Shown in pieces: positions 49,368 to 59,342 of a DNA stretch of 64,000 nt; positions within the stretch are counted from its first letter, which is position 1, and the number at the start of each line of letters is the position of its first letter. The notes beneath the pieces are model-generated. The model made no database searches. It worked only from the letters and a program-made list of their open reading frames with translations, and had not been told where the DNA came from. The DNA lies in assembly GCF_000613845.1 (NCBI RefSeq), contig NZ_BAJT01000006.1:62001-126000 (forward strand), written 5' to 3'. Position numbers and translations under genes: made by a program. Origin of the DNA: Asaia astilbis JCM 15831 (GTDB lineage: Bacteria; Pseudomonadota; Alphaproteobacteria; Acetobacterales; Acetobacteraceae).

Positions 49368-50467
49368 ATGTCGGATAACAGTTTCGGAACGCTTTTTAGA
49401 GTTACAACCTGGGGCGAAAGCCATGGGCCAGCCATCGGTTGCGTGATCGATGGGTGCCCGCCTGGAATCGCGCTCAGCGAAACTGATATCCAGCCTTGGC
49501 TGGATCGTCGTCGTCCGGGGCAATCCAAGTTCACGACCCAGCGGCAGGAAGCGGATCAGGTCCGCATTCTTTCTGGTGTTTTCGAAGGTCGGACCACCGG
49601 AACGCCGATTTCGCTGATGATCGAGAACACCGATCAGCGTTCGAAAGATTATTCCGAGATCGCCCAGCGCTATCGCCCGGGCCACGCCGATGTCGCTTAT
49701 GACATGAAATACGGTCATCGCGACTATCGGGGGGGCGGGCGGTCCTCGGCACGCGAAACGGCCTGTCGTGTTGCGGCTGGTGGTGTGGCGCGGCGCGTGA
49801 TCACCGAGCTCCTCGGCGAGGCCGCTCTCATTCGTGCAGCCCTCGTGCAGATTGGCGGCCTGGCGATTGACCGTCATCGCTGGGATTGGGACGAGGTCAA
49901 TCGTAATCCGTTTTTCTGTCCCGATCCTGTGACCGCTTCTGAATGGGAAGGGGTGTTGTCAGGTGTCCGGAAAGACGGCTCTTCCATCGGTGCCTTGGTC
50001 GAGGTTGTTGCTGAGAACTTCCCTCAGGGGCTCGGCGCACCGCTCTATGGCAAGCTCGATTCCGATCTCGCTGCGGCGTTGATGGGAATTAATGGCGTCA
50101 AGGCCGTGGAGATTGGTGAGGGTTTCGGCGTCGCTTCTCTTCGAGGCGAAGAGAATGCGGATCCGATGCGCATGCGCGACGGTGCGATCCATTTCGAGCG
50201 CAATCGTGCTGGCGGTATCCTCGGAGGGATCTCGACCGGTCAACCGATCATGCACGATTTGCGATCAAGCCGACAAGTTCTATTCTGGTGCCTGTACCCT
50301 CGGTCAATCGTCAGGGCGAAAACATCGACGTCGTGACGAAGGGCCGGCATGACCCGTGCATTGGAATTCGCGCCGTGCCGGTCGCCGAAGCAATGGTCGC
50401 CTGCCTGCTGGTCGATCATCTTTTTCGCGATCACGCCCAGAATAGCTGGCATCGCGCGCGGTCTTGA
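49368..50467 (+). CDS. aroC: chorismate synthase, frame broken near end
   Basis: Converts EPSP to chorismate with reduced FMN. N-terminal [14 protein letters not shown], then [29 protein letters not shown], both signatures. The frame breaks at 50253 (ATGC then ACGATTTG); one added base continues as [27 protein letters not shown] and [19 protein letters not shown] to the stop at 50465-50467. About 366 residues, normal. Follows fabI after one base; convergent with the OsmC gene. Confidence 0.94.
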
Positions 50468-50477
50468 TAGACGTCGT

Positions 50478-50505
50478 TCATGGCCGTTCTGCTGAACGGC
50501 CATGA
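50478..50505. terminator. hairpin between convergent aroC and OsmC genes
   Basis: A 12-bp perfect stem TCATGGCCGTTC/GAACGGCCATGA with a TGCT loop, no T-run. Probably a bidirectional terminator or mRNA end-protecting hairpin. Confidence 0.55.
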
Positions 50506-50526
50506 CACGATGCCATTTGTGCAAGC

Positions 50527-50955
50527 TCAGGCGAGCGTTGCGGTCAGGCTGATCTCGGCCTTGAAAAGCTGGGAGACCGGGCAGCCGTTTTTGGCCTTGG
50601 TCGCGAGTTCTTCAAACTTGGCCTGATCGGCCCCGGGTACGCTCCCCTTGAGGTCGAGATGGATGGCCGAAATCTCGAAACCGCTGTCGGTTTTGTCGAG
50701 AGAGACGGTCGCTTTGGTCTCCAGCGACGTCGCGGTAAGACCGGCCTCACCCAGAATCATCGAGAGAGCCATCGTAAAGCAGCCTGCATGCGCGGCGCCG
50801 ATCAGCTCCTCCGGGTTTGTCCCAGGCTTGTCTTCGAAGCGTGTGTTGAAACCATAAGGCTGGGTTGAGAGGGCGCCGCTCTGGGTTGAGATGCTGCCTT
50901 TGCCGTCCTTGAGACCACCGCTCCACTGGGCGCTGGCTGACTTCTTGATCGTCAT
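50527..50955 (-). CDS. OsmC/Ohr family peroxiredoxin
   Basis: 142 residues. Two redox cysteines in the family pattern: HAGCFTMALS and NGCPVSQLF. N-terminal SAQWSGGLKDGKGSISTQSG is the OsmC (rather than Ohr) version. It reduces organic peroxides with lipoyl-type thiols. The start at 50955 has GGAGATCATTCC upstream; the frame is open further but not conserved. Intact. Confidence 0.92.
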   Translation of the reverse strand: MTIKKSASAQWSGGLKDGKGSISTQSGALSTQPYGFNTRFEDKPGTNPEELIGAAHAGCFTMALSMILGEAGLTATSLETKATVSLDKTDSGFEISAIHLDLKGSVPGADQAKFEELATKAKNGCPVSQLFKAEISLTATLA

Positions 50956-51146
50956 GGAATGATCTCCTGCTGCTCCGAACCCGATCCGGGTCGGTTGTGC
51001 TGCCAACGCGGTGTGATGAAAAATGTTCATCGCGATTGATGAGTCGATGCTGTGTCGTGAGCGCCACGCTCGGATACGGGAATTCGGAAAGGCAAAAAAA
51101 CGCTTTGCGGGAATGCCGAGCTCTCCCAAGGGGTTCCGCCCTGTCA

Positions 51147-51193
51147 ACACCATATATAGTGTGTCTGAAGAAATTTTACCCGATATATTGCTT
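51147..51193 (+). promoter_or_regulatory. tandem NrdR boxes upstream of nrdA
   Basis: ACACCATATATAGTGT at 51147-51162 is a near-perfect NrdR box. A second, weaker one (ACCCGATATATTGCTT, 51178-51193) follows exactly 31 bp downstream, three helical turns, as in known nrd promoters. NrdR represses ribonucleotide reductase genes when dATP is high. They lie about 80-125 bp before the nrdA start. The rest of the 318-bp gap holds no gene I can support. Confidence 0.8.
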
Positions 51194-51273
51194 GTCTCAG
51201 GGGTGTCAGTTGCGCCAAGAGGACAATCTGAATTTTCCAATTTGATCCGATTTTAACCTTGGGGAGATGGCCC

Positions 51274-53230
51274 GTGAGCCTGCTAGAAGACACGACCCGT
51301 GAGCCGGTTTCCGCTTCGGCTGATGTTCTGCCTGATCCAAGCGCCCGCGCCCCGCAGGAGATTGAGGCCGAGCCTGACATGTTCGACGACGTGGTGCAGC
51401 TCGAGGGTCATCACCCGGTGCGTGTCGACCGCTCGCGCGATGCGCTGCTGACCGATTTCGGCAAGGCGACGCTCGATAACCGGTATCTCCTGCCCGGAGA
51501 GCATTATCAGGATCTTTTTGGCCGCGTCGCCTCCTATTACGGTGCCGATGCTGCTCATGCGCAGCGTCTCTATGATTATATCTCCAAGCATTGGTTCATG
51601 CCCGCGACGCCGGTGCTTTCCAATGGTGGGACGACACGCGGCCTGCCTATTTCGTGCTTCCTGAACGAAGCAGATGACAGCCTGCGTGGCATCGTCGATT
51701 TGTGGAACGAAAACGTCTGGCTGGCCTCTAAAGGAGGCGGGATTGGGTCCTACTGGGGTAATCTGCGCTCGATTGGTGAAAATGTCGGTCGCAATGGCAA
51801 GACGTCAGGGGTCATTCCTTTCATCCGGGTTATGGACAGCCTGACACTTGCGATCTCTCAGGGGTCGCTGCGTCGTGGATCGGCTGCTGTCTATCTGCCT
51901 GTCTGGCATCCCGAGATCGAGGAATTCGTCGAGATGCGCCGTCCGACCGGCGGCGATCCGAACCGCAAGGCCCTCAATCTTCACCACGGTGTTCTCGTTA
52001 CCGACGATTTCATGCGCGCCGTTGAGAAAGATGAGGAATGGGGTCTGCGTTCGCCGAAGGATATGTCCGTTATCCGCAGCATCTCGGCGCGCTCGCTCTG
52101 GATCCGTATTCTGACGGCCCGCATGGAGCAGGGCGAGCCTTACATTGTCTATTCGGACCATGTGAACAAGGCCCGTCCCGAGCACCACAAGCTGGCCGGA
52201 CTTGAAGTTAAGACGTCCAATCTCTGCGCCGAAATTACCCTGCCGACCGGCCTCGATCATCATGCAAAAACCGCACGGCGGTCTGCTGCCTTTCTTCGCT
52301 CAATCTCGAAACATGGGATGAGTGGAAGGACGAGCCGCAATTTGTCGAAGACGTGCTGCTCTTCCTCGATCGCGTGCTGCAGGACTTCATTGACCGTGCG
52401 CCCGATGACATGGAACGCGCCCGTTATGCCGCCATGCGCGAACGTTCGGTTGGGCTTGGCGTGATGGGGTTCCACTCCTTCCTTCAAGCGCGCGAGATCC
52501 CGTTCGAGAGCGTTATGGCGCGTGTCTGGAACAAGCGTATCTTCCAGCAGATCAAGACGCAGGCCGATGCCGCGTCAAAGCATCTCGCCGAGCTGCTCGG
52601 CCCGTGCCCTGATGCTGAAGAATACGGCTTCATGGAGCGTTTCTCCAACAAGATGGCCATCGCGCCGACAGCGTCGATCTCGATCATTGCTGGCAATGCC
52701 AGCCCTGGCATCGAGCCGATCTCGGCAAATGTGTTCCTGCAAAAGACCCTGTCGGGCTCGTTCACGGTGCGTAACCGCCATCTTCTCAAGCTGCTTGAGA
52801 AGAAGGGTAAGAACACCGATGCAATCTGGTCGTCCATCACGCTGAACAAGGCTCTGTCCAGCATTTGGACTTCCTGACTCAGGATGAGAAAGACGTCTAC
52901 AAGACGGCATTCGAGCTCGATCAGCGCTGGGTTATCGAGCATGCGGCGGACCGCGCCTCGTTCATCTGTCAAGCTCAGTCGATCAATGTCTTCTTGCCCG
53001 CGGATATTCACAAGCGTGACCTGCACCAGATCCATTATCTGGCGTGGAAGCGCGGCGTGAAGTCTCTCTATTACTGCCGCTCTCTCTCCATCCAGCGCGC
53101 CGATGCTGTGAGCGATATGGCACTCAAGAACAATATTCTTGAGGAAGAGGATTACAGCTCCGACCTTGCCGAGGCGGCAAAAAAGACCGCCGCGACCACG
53201 AGCTACGAAGAGTGCCTGTCATGTCAGTAA
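51274..53230 (+). CDS. nrdA: class I ribonucleoside-diphosphate reductase alpha subunit, frame broken twice
   Basis: Reduces NDPs to dNDPs. PATPVLSNGGTTRGLPISCFLNE carries one active-site cysteine; the NLCAEITLP triad region follows, then FSNKMAIAPTASISIIAGNASPGIEP and the C-terminal redox CxxC in EECLSCQ. Single added bases at 52265 and 52852 restore NRTAVCCLSSLNLETWDEW and SVQHLDFLTQDEKDVYKT, giving about 652 residues. GTG start at 51274 with GGGGAGA upstream. No ATP-cone is evident at the N-terminus. The end overlaps the YbaY/META gene by 10 bp. Confidence 0.93.
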
Positions 53231-54036
53231 AGGCATTTTTTCTGTCCTCGCTGCTACTCGGTACAGCGCCAGTCGCTCTGATCAGCGCCACGTGCCCGAG
53301 TTATGCCGCGGGCAAGGCGACGATCCGGGGCGTGGTCGAGATACAGGGCAAAGCCGACTTGCCCCCCGAGGCTCGAGTGACAGTGACACTTGAGGATGTC
53401 AGCCTTGCTGACGCGCCCTCGGTCACACTCAGCAAAACCGTGTTCGCTCCCGTGACGCCGAACGGTCTCGCCTATGTTCTGTCCTACGATCCGAAGGCCT
53501 TGCAGGCAGGTCATCGCTATACGCTTCGTTCGGAAATACGGGCTGGCGATCGACTGCTTTATCTGACCAAGAGTGCCGATCTCGATACAGGGAAGGTGCC
53601 GGAACAGACGCATCTCATGGTCGAACCCGTCACAGCTCAGCTTCCTGATGCTCTGGTTGGAAACTGGAAGATCGACAGGATCGGCGGTTCCGCCACCGAC
53701 CCGACCGTTCCGGCTTTCATCACCTTGCGTGCCGATGGGTTTTTGTCGGGTACGGGCGGCTGCAACCGCATGATGGGCCGCGTGACGGTGACGGATCAGG
53801 CCTTCAAATTCGGCCCCCTCGCCGGGACACGCATGGCCTGTTTCGGCAACAGGATGATGCAGGAAGACGCGGTTTTCGCCGCAACCCCTAAAGTCGCCAC
53901 GTGGCGTCTCGAGAGCGGAGCGCTTCTGCTCGCCGACGCCCAAGGCAAGACGGTGCTGACGCTGAGCCCTGTAAAGACGGGCGCGCCCGTCCATCCCTCA
54001 GACTCAGCGCATATCAAGAACAGGAAAAGCCAATGA
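53221..54036 (+). CDS. exported YbaY-like / META domain protein between nrdA and nrdB
   Basis: 271 residues. Signal peptide cleaved near SYAA (about 30), then a YbaY-like beta domain (ATIRGVVEIQGKADLPPEARVTVTLEDVSLAD, residues about 33-135) and a META/HslJ domain (LVGNWKIDRIGG to about 255, with TGGCNRMMGRV). META proteins are linked to heat shock and novobiocin resistance but have no known link to nucleotide reduction. It overlaps nrdA by 10 bases and nrdB by four, so it is translated with them. Intact. Confidence 0.85.
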   Translation: MSVKAFFLSSLLLGTAPVALISATCPSYAAGKATIRGVVEIQGKADLPPEARVTVTLEDVSLADAPSVTLSKTVFAPVTPNGLAYVLSYDPKALQAGHRYTLRSEIRAGDRLLYLTKSADLDTGKVPEQTHLMVEPVTAQLPDALVGNWKIDRIGGSATDPTVPAFITLRADGFLSGTGGCNRMMGRVTVTDQAFKFGPLAGTRMACFGNRMMQEDAVFAATPKVATWRLESGALLLADAQGKTVLTLSPVKTGAPVHPSDSAHIKNRKSQ

Positions 54037-55058
54037 GCGAGACACAGACTCCCGGTGCCAAGCCCACCGAGGAACAGCATTTCGACCTCATGACCGCCAA
54101 TCCGGTCTATAAGCCCTTCCGTTATCCTTGGGCTTATGACGCGTGGCTGATCCAGCAGCGCGTGCATTGGTTGCCTGAGGAAGTGCCCCTGGCAGACGAT
54201 GTGAAGGACTGGCACCGTACGCTGAGCGAGGGCGAGCGTCATCTCGTGACGCAGATCTTCCGTTTCTTCACGCAGGCGGATGTCGAGGTGAACTCGGCTT
54301 ACATGAAGTATTACAGCCAGGTCTTCAAACCGACCGAAGTGCTGATGATGCTGTCATCCTTCTCGAATATCGAGACGATTCATATCGCGGCCTATTCGCA
54401 TCTGCTCGATACGATCGGTATGCCGGAAACCGAATATTCGGCGTTCCTGAAATACAAGGAGATGAAGGACAAGTATGATTTCATGCAGTCCTTCAACATC
54501 AACAACAAGCGTGAAATCGCCAAGACCATGGCCGCCTTCGGCGCGTTCATGGAAGGGCTCCAGCTTTTCGCTTCCTTTGCGATTCTGCTGAACTTCCCGC
54601 GCTTCAATAAGCTCAAGGGCATGGGCCAGATCGTCTCGTGGTCAGTGCGTGACGAGACCCTGCATTGCCTGTCGATGATCCGCCTTTTCCGTACGTTCGT
54701 GCGTGAAAACAGTGAGATCTGGACCGAAGATTTCCGCAAGGAACTCGCCGATATCTGTGCCACGACGGTCGAGCATGAAGATGCCTTTATCGATCTCGCT
54801 TTCGAAATGGGCGATGTCGAAGGGCTGAGCGCAGATCAGGTGAAGCGCTATATCCGTTTCATCGCTGATCGTCGCATGACCCAGCTCGGTCTCGATCCGT
54901 TCTACGGTATCGAGGAAAATCCGCTGCCTTGGCTCGATGACATGCTCAATGCCGTCGAGCATGCGAATTTCTTCGAGAACCGTTCGACAGAATATTCACG
55001 CGCATCCACGTCAGGATCGTGGGAAGAAGCATTCGAGGCGGACGTGTTCGCCTCCTGA
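54033..55058 (+). CDS. nrdB: class I ribonucleoside-diphosphate reductase beta subunit
   Basis: Di-iron radical subunit. Iron ligands and radical tyrosine visible: D83 (TQADVEVNSAY), E114 and H117 (NIETIHIAAY), Y121 as the likely radical site, then EGLQLFASFAI and SVRDETLHCLS, whose glutamate and histidine complete the site. 341 residues, intact. The conserved C-terminal acidic and aromatic tail (SWEEAFEADVF) would bind NrdA. Third gene of the NrdR-controlled operon. Confidence 0.94.
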   Translation: MSETQTPGAKPTEEQHFDLMTANPVYKPFRYPWAYDAWLIQQRVHWLPEEVPLADDVKDWHRTLSEGERHLVTQIFRFFTQADVEVNSAYMKYYSQVFKPTEVLMMLSSFSNIETIHIAAYSHLLDTIGMPETEYSAFLKYKEMKDKYDFMQSFNINNKREIAKTMAAFGAFMEGLQLFASFAILLNFPRFNKLKGMGQIVSWSVRDETLHCLSMIRLFRTFVRENSEIWTEDFRKELADICATTVEHEDAFIDLAFEMGDVEGLSADQVKRYIRFIADRRMTQLGLDPFYGIEENPLPWLDDMLNAVEHANFFENRSTEYSRASTSGSWEEAFEADVFAS

Positions 55059-55067
55059 TGCCGGTCT

Positions 55068-55095
55068 CCTGTCCCGTCAACAAAGACGGGACAGG
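55068..55095. terminator. hairpin after nrdB
   Basis: An 11-bp perfect stem CCTGTCCCGTC/GACGGGACAGG with an AACAAA loop and no T-run. Sits between nrdB and the convergent methyltransferase gene. Confidence 0.6.
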
Positions 55096-55152
55096 CTCAA
55101 GATTGACAATCGACGGCCCAGTTGCGCGGGGGTGAGGTGGTCTTATCGGCGC

Positions 55153-55968
55153 CTAGAAAAGTCTCTCAGCGTCTCTCAGTATGGCCTCGCATTGAGGCGT
55201 GTAACCGCCTTCATTGCGATGAAGAACCAGCCCCGGTAGCAGGGAGAAGACACCTTTCCCTCCCTGAACCGCGCGCATCAGCACGATCTTCGAGCTGCGT
55301 CCCTGTTTGGGCCATAAGGGAAAAAGCGCGATCCCGCCAAACCCAGCGTCCCGCAGCGCCTCGCAAGCCCGGTCTACGACCGAGGCAGGCAAGGCGAGGC
55401 TGAGGCTGCCTCCAGGAAGCACCCAGCGAGACAGCGTCGTAATCCAGTCGTGCCAGCCCCCTTCGGGCATGGTCATGGCGAGCCGCCGTCTCGCATCCTG
55501 AGCTCCGGTATGGTCTGACGGGTGCCAGGGCGGGTTGGCCATGGCGTGATGAAACCGCCCGTTTACCCCGGGGGTGAGGGCGCGCAGCGTCGGCGGGATG
55601 CGCGGGATGCTGCCATGGACGATCCTGACGCGTCCGCTTTTGCCATTTTCAGCGAAATTTTCTGTTGCGAGCTGAGCCGTCGCGCCATCGGCTTCGAGCC
55701 CGACACCGTCGATGTCGGGGCAACGCGTTGTAAGGCACAAAAGCCCCGCTCCAGCGCCGCAACCGGCTTCAAGAACAGTCTGTCCTGGTTGTGCGGGAAC
55801 GGAAGCCGCCAGCAGAACGGGCTCGATCCCGGTGCGATATCCCTGGATGAATTGTTTGTAACGCACTCTCCTGTCGAGCAGATAACCGTCCATTGTCTCG
55901 GTTGCTGTCATCAGCGCCGCGTCTGCTTTTAGGGTGGCCGGGTTGACCGAGGCCGCCGTGCCGCTCAT
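55153..55968 (-). CDS. N6-adenine methyltransferase (TrmN6/YfiC-like)
   Basis: 271 residues. SAM motif I VLEAGCGAGAGLLCL, acidic GVGLEAD, and the catalytic NPPWHP (N-P-P-aromatic) typical of adenine-N6 methyltransferases of the YfiC/TrmN group that modify A37 of tRNA-Val. The N-terminal YKQFIQGYRTGIEPVLLAAS matches this group. Divergent from the polyprenyl synthase gene, as in other alphaproteobacteria. Substrate inferred from family. Confidence 0.85.
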   Translation of the reverse strand: MSGTAASVNPATLKADAALMTATETMDGYLLDRRVRYKQFIQGYRTGIEPVLLAASVPAQPGQTVLEAGCGAGAGLLCLTTRCPDIDGVGLEADGATAQLATENFAENGKSGRVRIVHGSIPRIPPTLRALTPGVNGRFHHAMANPPWHPSDHTGAQDARRRLAMTMPEGGWHDWITTLSRWVLPGGSLSLALPASVVDRACEALRDAGFGGIALFPLWPKQGRSSKIVLMRAVQGGKGVFSLLPGLVLHRNEGGYTPQCEAILRDAERLF

Positions 55969-56126
55969 ATGGTTTGCACTGTCAGAGGCTGGTCCTCCGG
56001 TCTGCCTGGGTTGTTCATGAAGTTCGGTTTCTGCCTCGGTGTGTTCCTGCGCCGGGATAAAATACCAGCTTGTGTCTTATACTGCATTAGGGTCGTCAGT
56101 GGCCAAGTAGGAAGTGGAGAGTTGCC

Positions 56127-57190
56127 TTGGGTGGTGCCGACAGCCTGACCGAGACGAAGGCGCAGCAGACAAGTGGCGTCGCCAGCCCAGATAACCGCGA
56201 AGGCTCCGCACTACAGGCGCTCTCGGCCTTTCTTAAGGATGACATGGAGGCGTGCAACCGCGAGATCGTCGCGCGTATGCAGAGCCTGTGCCGTTGATTC
56301 CCCAGCTTGGGGCGCATCTCGTTGCAGCGGGAGGCAAGAGACTACGCCCACTGCTGACGCTCGCCTCGGCGCGACTCTGCGGCTACCAGCCCGATGCTGA
56401 AAATCAGCGTCATGTCGGTCTGGCGGCGTGTGTGGAGTTCATTCACACGGCAACGCTGCTTCATGACGATGTTGTGGATGAGAGCAATCTAAGACGCGGA
56501 CTTGCCTCCGCCAACGCGGTATTCGGAAACAAGGCCTCCGTCCTTGTGGGCGACTTCCTTTTTGCCCGTTCCTTCCAGCTGATGACCGCCGATGGCTCGC
56601 TCAAGGTCATGGCCATTCTCTCCTCGGCCTCGGCAACGATTGCCGAGGGCGAGGTGTTGCAGATGGCAACGCAGAACGACCTCTCCACACCGATCGAGAA
56701 ATATCTCGAAGTCATCCACGGCAAGACGGCAGCTCTTTTTGCGGCAGCCTGTCGCGTCGGTGCCGTCGTGGCCGAACGTCCCGAACACGAGGAAGCGGCG
56801 CTGGAGGCTTACGGCACCAATCTCGGAATGGCCTTCCAACTCGTCGATGACGCGCTGGATTACGCCGCAGACCAGCTGGTTCTGGGCAAGACCGTCGGGG
56901 ATGACATGCGCGAGGGCAAGATCACCCTGCCTGTGCTCGCAGCCTATCAGGCAGGGGATGAGGCGGAACGCGCCTTCTGGCTCCGCGTCATTGAGACGGG
57001 CGAGCAGACCGAAGAAGATCTTCCGCACGCGCTTGAGCTGATCGGACGTCGTGGCGCGATCCAGACCACGCTCGACCGTGCACGGATCTATGCCGATGCC
57101 GCGATTGACGCTTTGTCGATTTTCCCCGAAAGCCCGATCCGCCAATTGATGATGGATGCCGCCTCCTACACGGTGAGCCGCGCCAACTAG
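56127..57190 (+). CDS. polyprenyl diphosphate synthase, frame broken near start
   Basis: Long-chain trans-prenyltransferase (octa- to decaprenyl) for the ubiquinone tail. First aspartate-rich motif LLHDDVVDES, second QLVDDALDYA; GGKRLRPLL and NDLSTPIEKYLEVIHGKTAALF are typical. The frame breaks at 56285; one added base (AGC to AGCC) gives MQSPVPLIPQLGAHLVAAGGKRL. The start proposed is TTG at 56127 with GGAGAG upstream, making about 354 residues. Supplies the substrate used by ubiA. Confidence 0.92.
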
Positions 57191-57236
57191 CGCTCAAACG
57201 CGTCTTCGACGCCTGGGCGGTGCAATGGGCCCTGTT

Positions 57237-58063
57237 TCAGGGTGCTGGAGCGCCGCTCAGGACGTCGATGCTGTGATAGCCCAGACGCGTCACAGCCTGC
57301 TTCAGGGCGACTGTGTCGGTCGCAGGACCAGTGAGTGCCAGAGTTTCAGCACGATTGTCGCGGTCTGGTCGGGGGCGTCTTGATTCCAGAACACGATTGA
57401 CCTGCTGGGCAACAGGGATTGCCGGGTCGAGCCAGTTGATCCCCGGAGGCAGACGCGCAGAAAAGCGTCTGTCAGGAATGTATAATGGGTGCAACCGAGC
57501 CCGATCGTATCGATGCGATCGCCCATTGGCGCGTCAAAAAGATGGCGCAGTTCCTTCGCAACCAGAGTGTCGTCGATGGCGTGACCGAGAAAAGCCTGCT
57601 CAGCCAGATCGGCAAGCGTTCGGGCGCCGTGAACAATCATCTCGCAATCTGACGCGTAGCTGTCCCGAAGACTACGGAGATAAGGGCGTCGGGCTGTGCT
57701 CCGTGTCGCCAGAAGCCCGAAGACGCGCGTCTCGCTGATCCGAGCGGCCCAGCGAATCGGTGGAACACAGCCGACGAAAGGAACCTCGAACCGCGCCCTC
57801 AGAGCATCCAGCGCAAGCGTGCTGGCGGTGTTGCAGGCGATAAGCACGACATCGGGGCACAGACTGGTAATGCGCTCTTCCATCAACGCGACGATACGCG
57901 CCACGAGCAGGGAATCTTCCTGCTCGCCATAAGGGAAAAGTGCATTATCGGCGAGATAATCGATAAGGGTGTCGTCTGGCAGGGTCGTACGCAGTGCCTG
58001 CACGACGCCCAACCCGCCTATACCCGAATCGAAAGCCAGAACGCGCCCCGGTGTGTAGGACAA
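57237..58063 (-). CDS. murI: glutamate racemase, frame broken near end
   Basis: Makes D-glutamate for peptidoglycan. FDSGIGGLGVVQALR with the N-terminal catalytic region, VLIACNTAST holding the first cysteine, and LGCTHYTFL holding the second. The frame breaks at 57464; one added base gives DAFSARLPPGINWLDPAIPVAQQV, and the frame runs to 57237. A TTG start at 58063 gives about 275 residues; it overlaps the end of the pyrE frame by 46 bp. Essential gene, so sequence error is likely. Confidence 0.92.
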
Positions 58064-58815
58064 ATCAGCTCTGCTTTCGCCTTGAGAGCGGCTGCTTCTT
58101 CGGCGCTGCCAACGCCGCCATGGGCCTTGGACCAGCCACAGGGGTCTTCGAGGAAACGACGCACTTCGTGGATGTCTTTCTCCGAAAAGTAGTTGGCGCC
58201 AGAGCAGGCCTCGAGAACGTCCCACCAGGTGCAGAGCGAGTGCAGGGACACGTTCATGTCAGCCAGTGTCTTCTGGGCGCCGGGGAACACACCATAGAAG
58301 AAGACGACAAAGGTATGGTCGATGATCGCGCCAGCCGAACGCAGGGCATTGGCGAAGCGGACCTTCGACGCACCATCGGTCGTCAGATCCTCAACCAGCA
58401 GGGTGCGCATCGATTCGGGCACGTCGCCTTCGATCTGGGCGTTGCGACCGAAGCCCTTGGGCTTTTTACGGACATAGGCCATCGGCGCGAGCATGCGATC
58501 GGCAATCCATGCAGCGAACGGGATCCCGGCAGTTTCGCCGCCAACGACGCAGTCGATGCTTTCGTAGCCGATATGACGGCCGATTTTTTCGACAGCCAGC
58601 TCAACGATCTTCGCACGCGCACGCGGGAAGAAGATGATCTTTCTGCAATCGATATAAACGGGCGATTTCCAGCCCGAAGTCAGGGTGTAAGGATCTTCAG
58701 GGCGAAAGTTGATCGCCTTGATCTCCAGAAGGATCCGCGCCGTGGTGAGCGCCGCATCCCTGTCCCATTGTGTCTGACGGACTGTGCCACCGTTGATCTC
58801 GTTGCTGAGAGCCAT
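58018..58815 (-). CDS. pyrE: orotate phosphoribosyltransferase
   Basis: Adds ribose phosphate to orotate. DPYTLTSGWKSPVYIDCRKII at the N-terminus and the PRPP-binding loop LLVEDLTTDGASK are clear. 265 residues, longer than most; the last 20 or so (LICPTHRGAFWLSIRV) overlap murI and look like run-on, so the true end may be earlier and hidden by a missing base. An extended helical C-terminal part is seen in the alphaproteobacterial type. Confidence 0.9.
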   Translation of the reverse strand: MALSNEINGGTVRQTQWDRDAALTTARILLEIKAINFRPEDPYTLTSGWKSPVYIDCRKIIFFPRARAKIVELAVEKIGRHIGYESIDCVVGGETAGIPFAAWIADRMLAPMAYVRKKPKGFGRNAQIEGDVPESMRTLLVEDLTTDGASKVRFANALRSAGAIIDHTFVVFFYGVFPGAQKTLADMNVSLHSLCTWWDVLEACSGANYFSEKDIHEVRRFLEDPCGWSKAHGGVGSAEEAAALKAKAELICPTHRGAFWLSIRV

Positions 58816-58960
58816 CTGTTATCACTCCATAATCTTTGTGCGTGCAGGATTATCCGGCCTTTGAGAGAAAAGTAAGACACATAAGAAGAGAAAGTCCTCG
58901 CACAATTGGTCGATAGGCGATGCTTGCAATTACGATAGGAAAGGATTTACAATGTCCTAA

Positions 58961-58977
58961 TTGATAATAATTCTCAA
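58961..58977 (+). promoter_or_regulatory. Fur-like inverted repeat
   Basis: TTGATAATAATTCTCAA is an imperfect palindrome resembling Fur/Irr-type iron boxes. It ends 15 bp before the start of the 78-residue gene. Function is inference. Confidence 0.35.
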
Positions 58978-58992
58978 CTAGGATCAGTTTGC

Positions 58993-59229
58993 GTGACTGT
59001 TGATCTCAACCGCATTTCACGAAAGTGCGAACGCGCCGTCATCACGGCGTACGAAGAACTGCGGGATGTTGGCCAGCCTGATATTCAGGCTTTTACGGCA
59101 TGCACGACCCTTTACCGCATCCACCATCCTGAAGCCTCTATCAACGAAGCGCGTCGCCTCGTTTCTGAATGGATCGATCATCATATCGTTCGTCAGGACA
59201 AGGGCGCGACCCCGGGGTGCGATTGCTGA
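58993..59229 (+). CDS. small hypothetical protein
   Basis: 78 residues, GTG start, cytosolic, helical (NRISRKCERAVITAYEELRDVG, NEARRLVSEWIDHHIV). Four cysteines, two in the C-terminal GCDC, which could bind a metal. Behind an AT-rich region with a Fur-like palindrome and followed by a strong terminator, so it is a single-gene unit. No family recognised. Confidence 0.7.
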   Translation: MTVDLNRISRKCERAVITAYEELRDVGQPDIQAFTACTTLYRIHHPEASINEARRLVSEWIDHHIVRQDKGATPGCDC

Positions 59230-59288
59230 TCCCTCGGCGAGGAGGGCGTCTTCGTCTCTATAGCTGATCACCCAACGGTGATCCTGAA

Positions 59289-59321
59289 TAAAAAGGCCGG
59301 AGAGTTTCTCCGGCCTTTTTT
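59289..59321. terminator. bidirectional terminator
   Basis: Stem GGCCGGAG/CTCCGGCC with an AGTTT loop, A-tract before and T-tract after, between the small gene and convergent gltA. Confidence 0.88.
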
Positions 59322-59342
59322 GTGTCTCGGCTCTTTTTTCTC

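Noticed and set aside
57994-58875. 293-codon frame antisense to pyrE
   Set aside because: Shadow frame; pyrE has clear PRPP-binding and orotate motifs.
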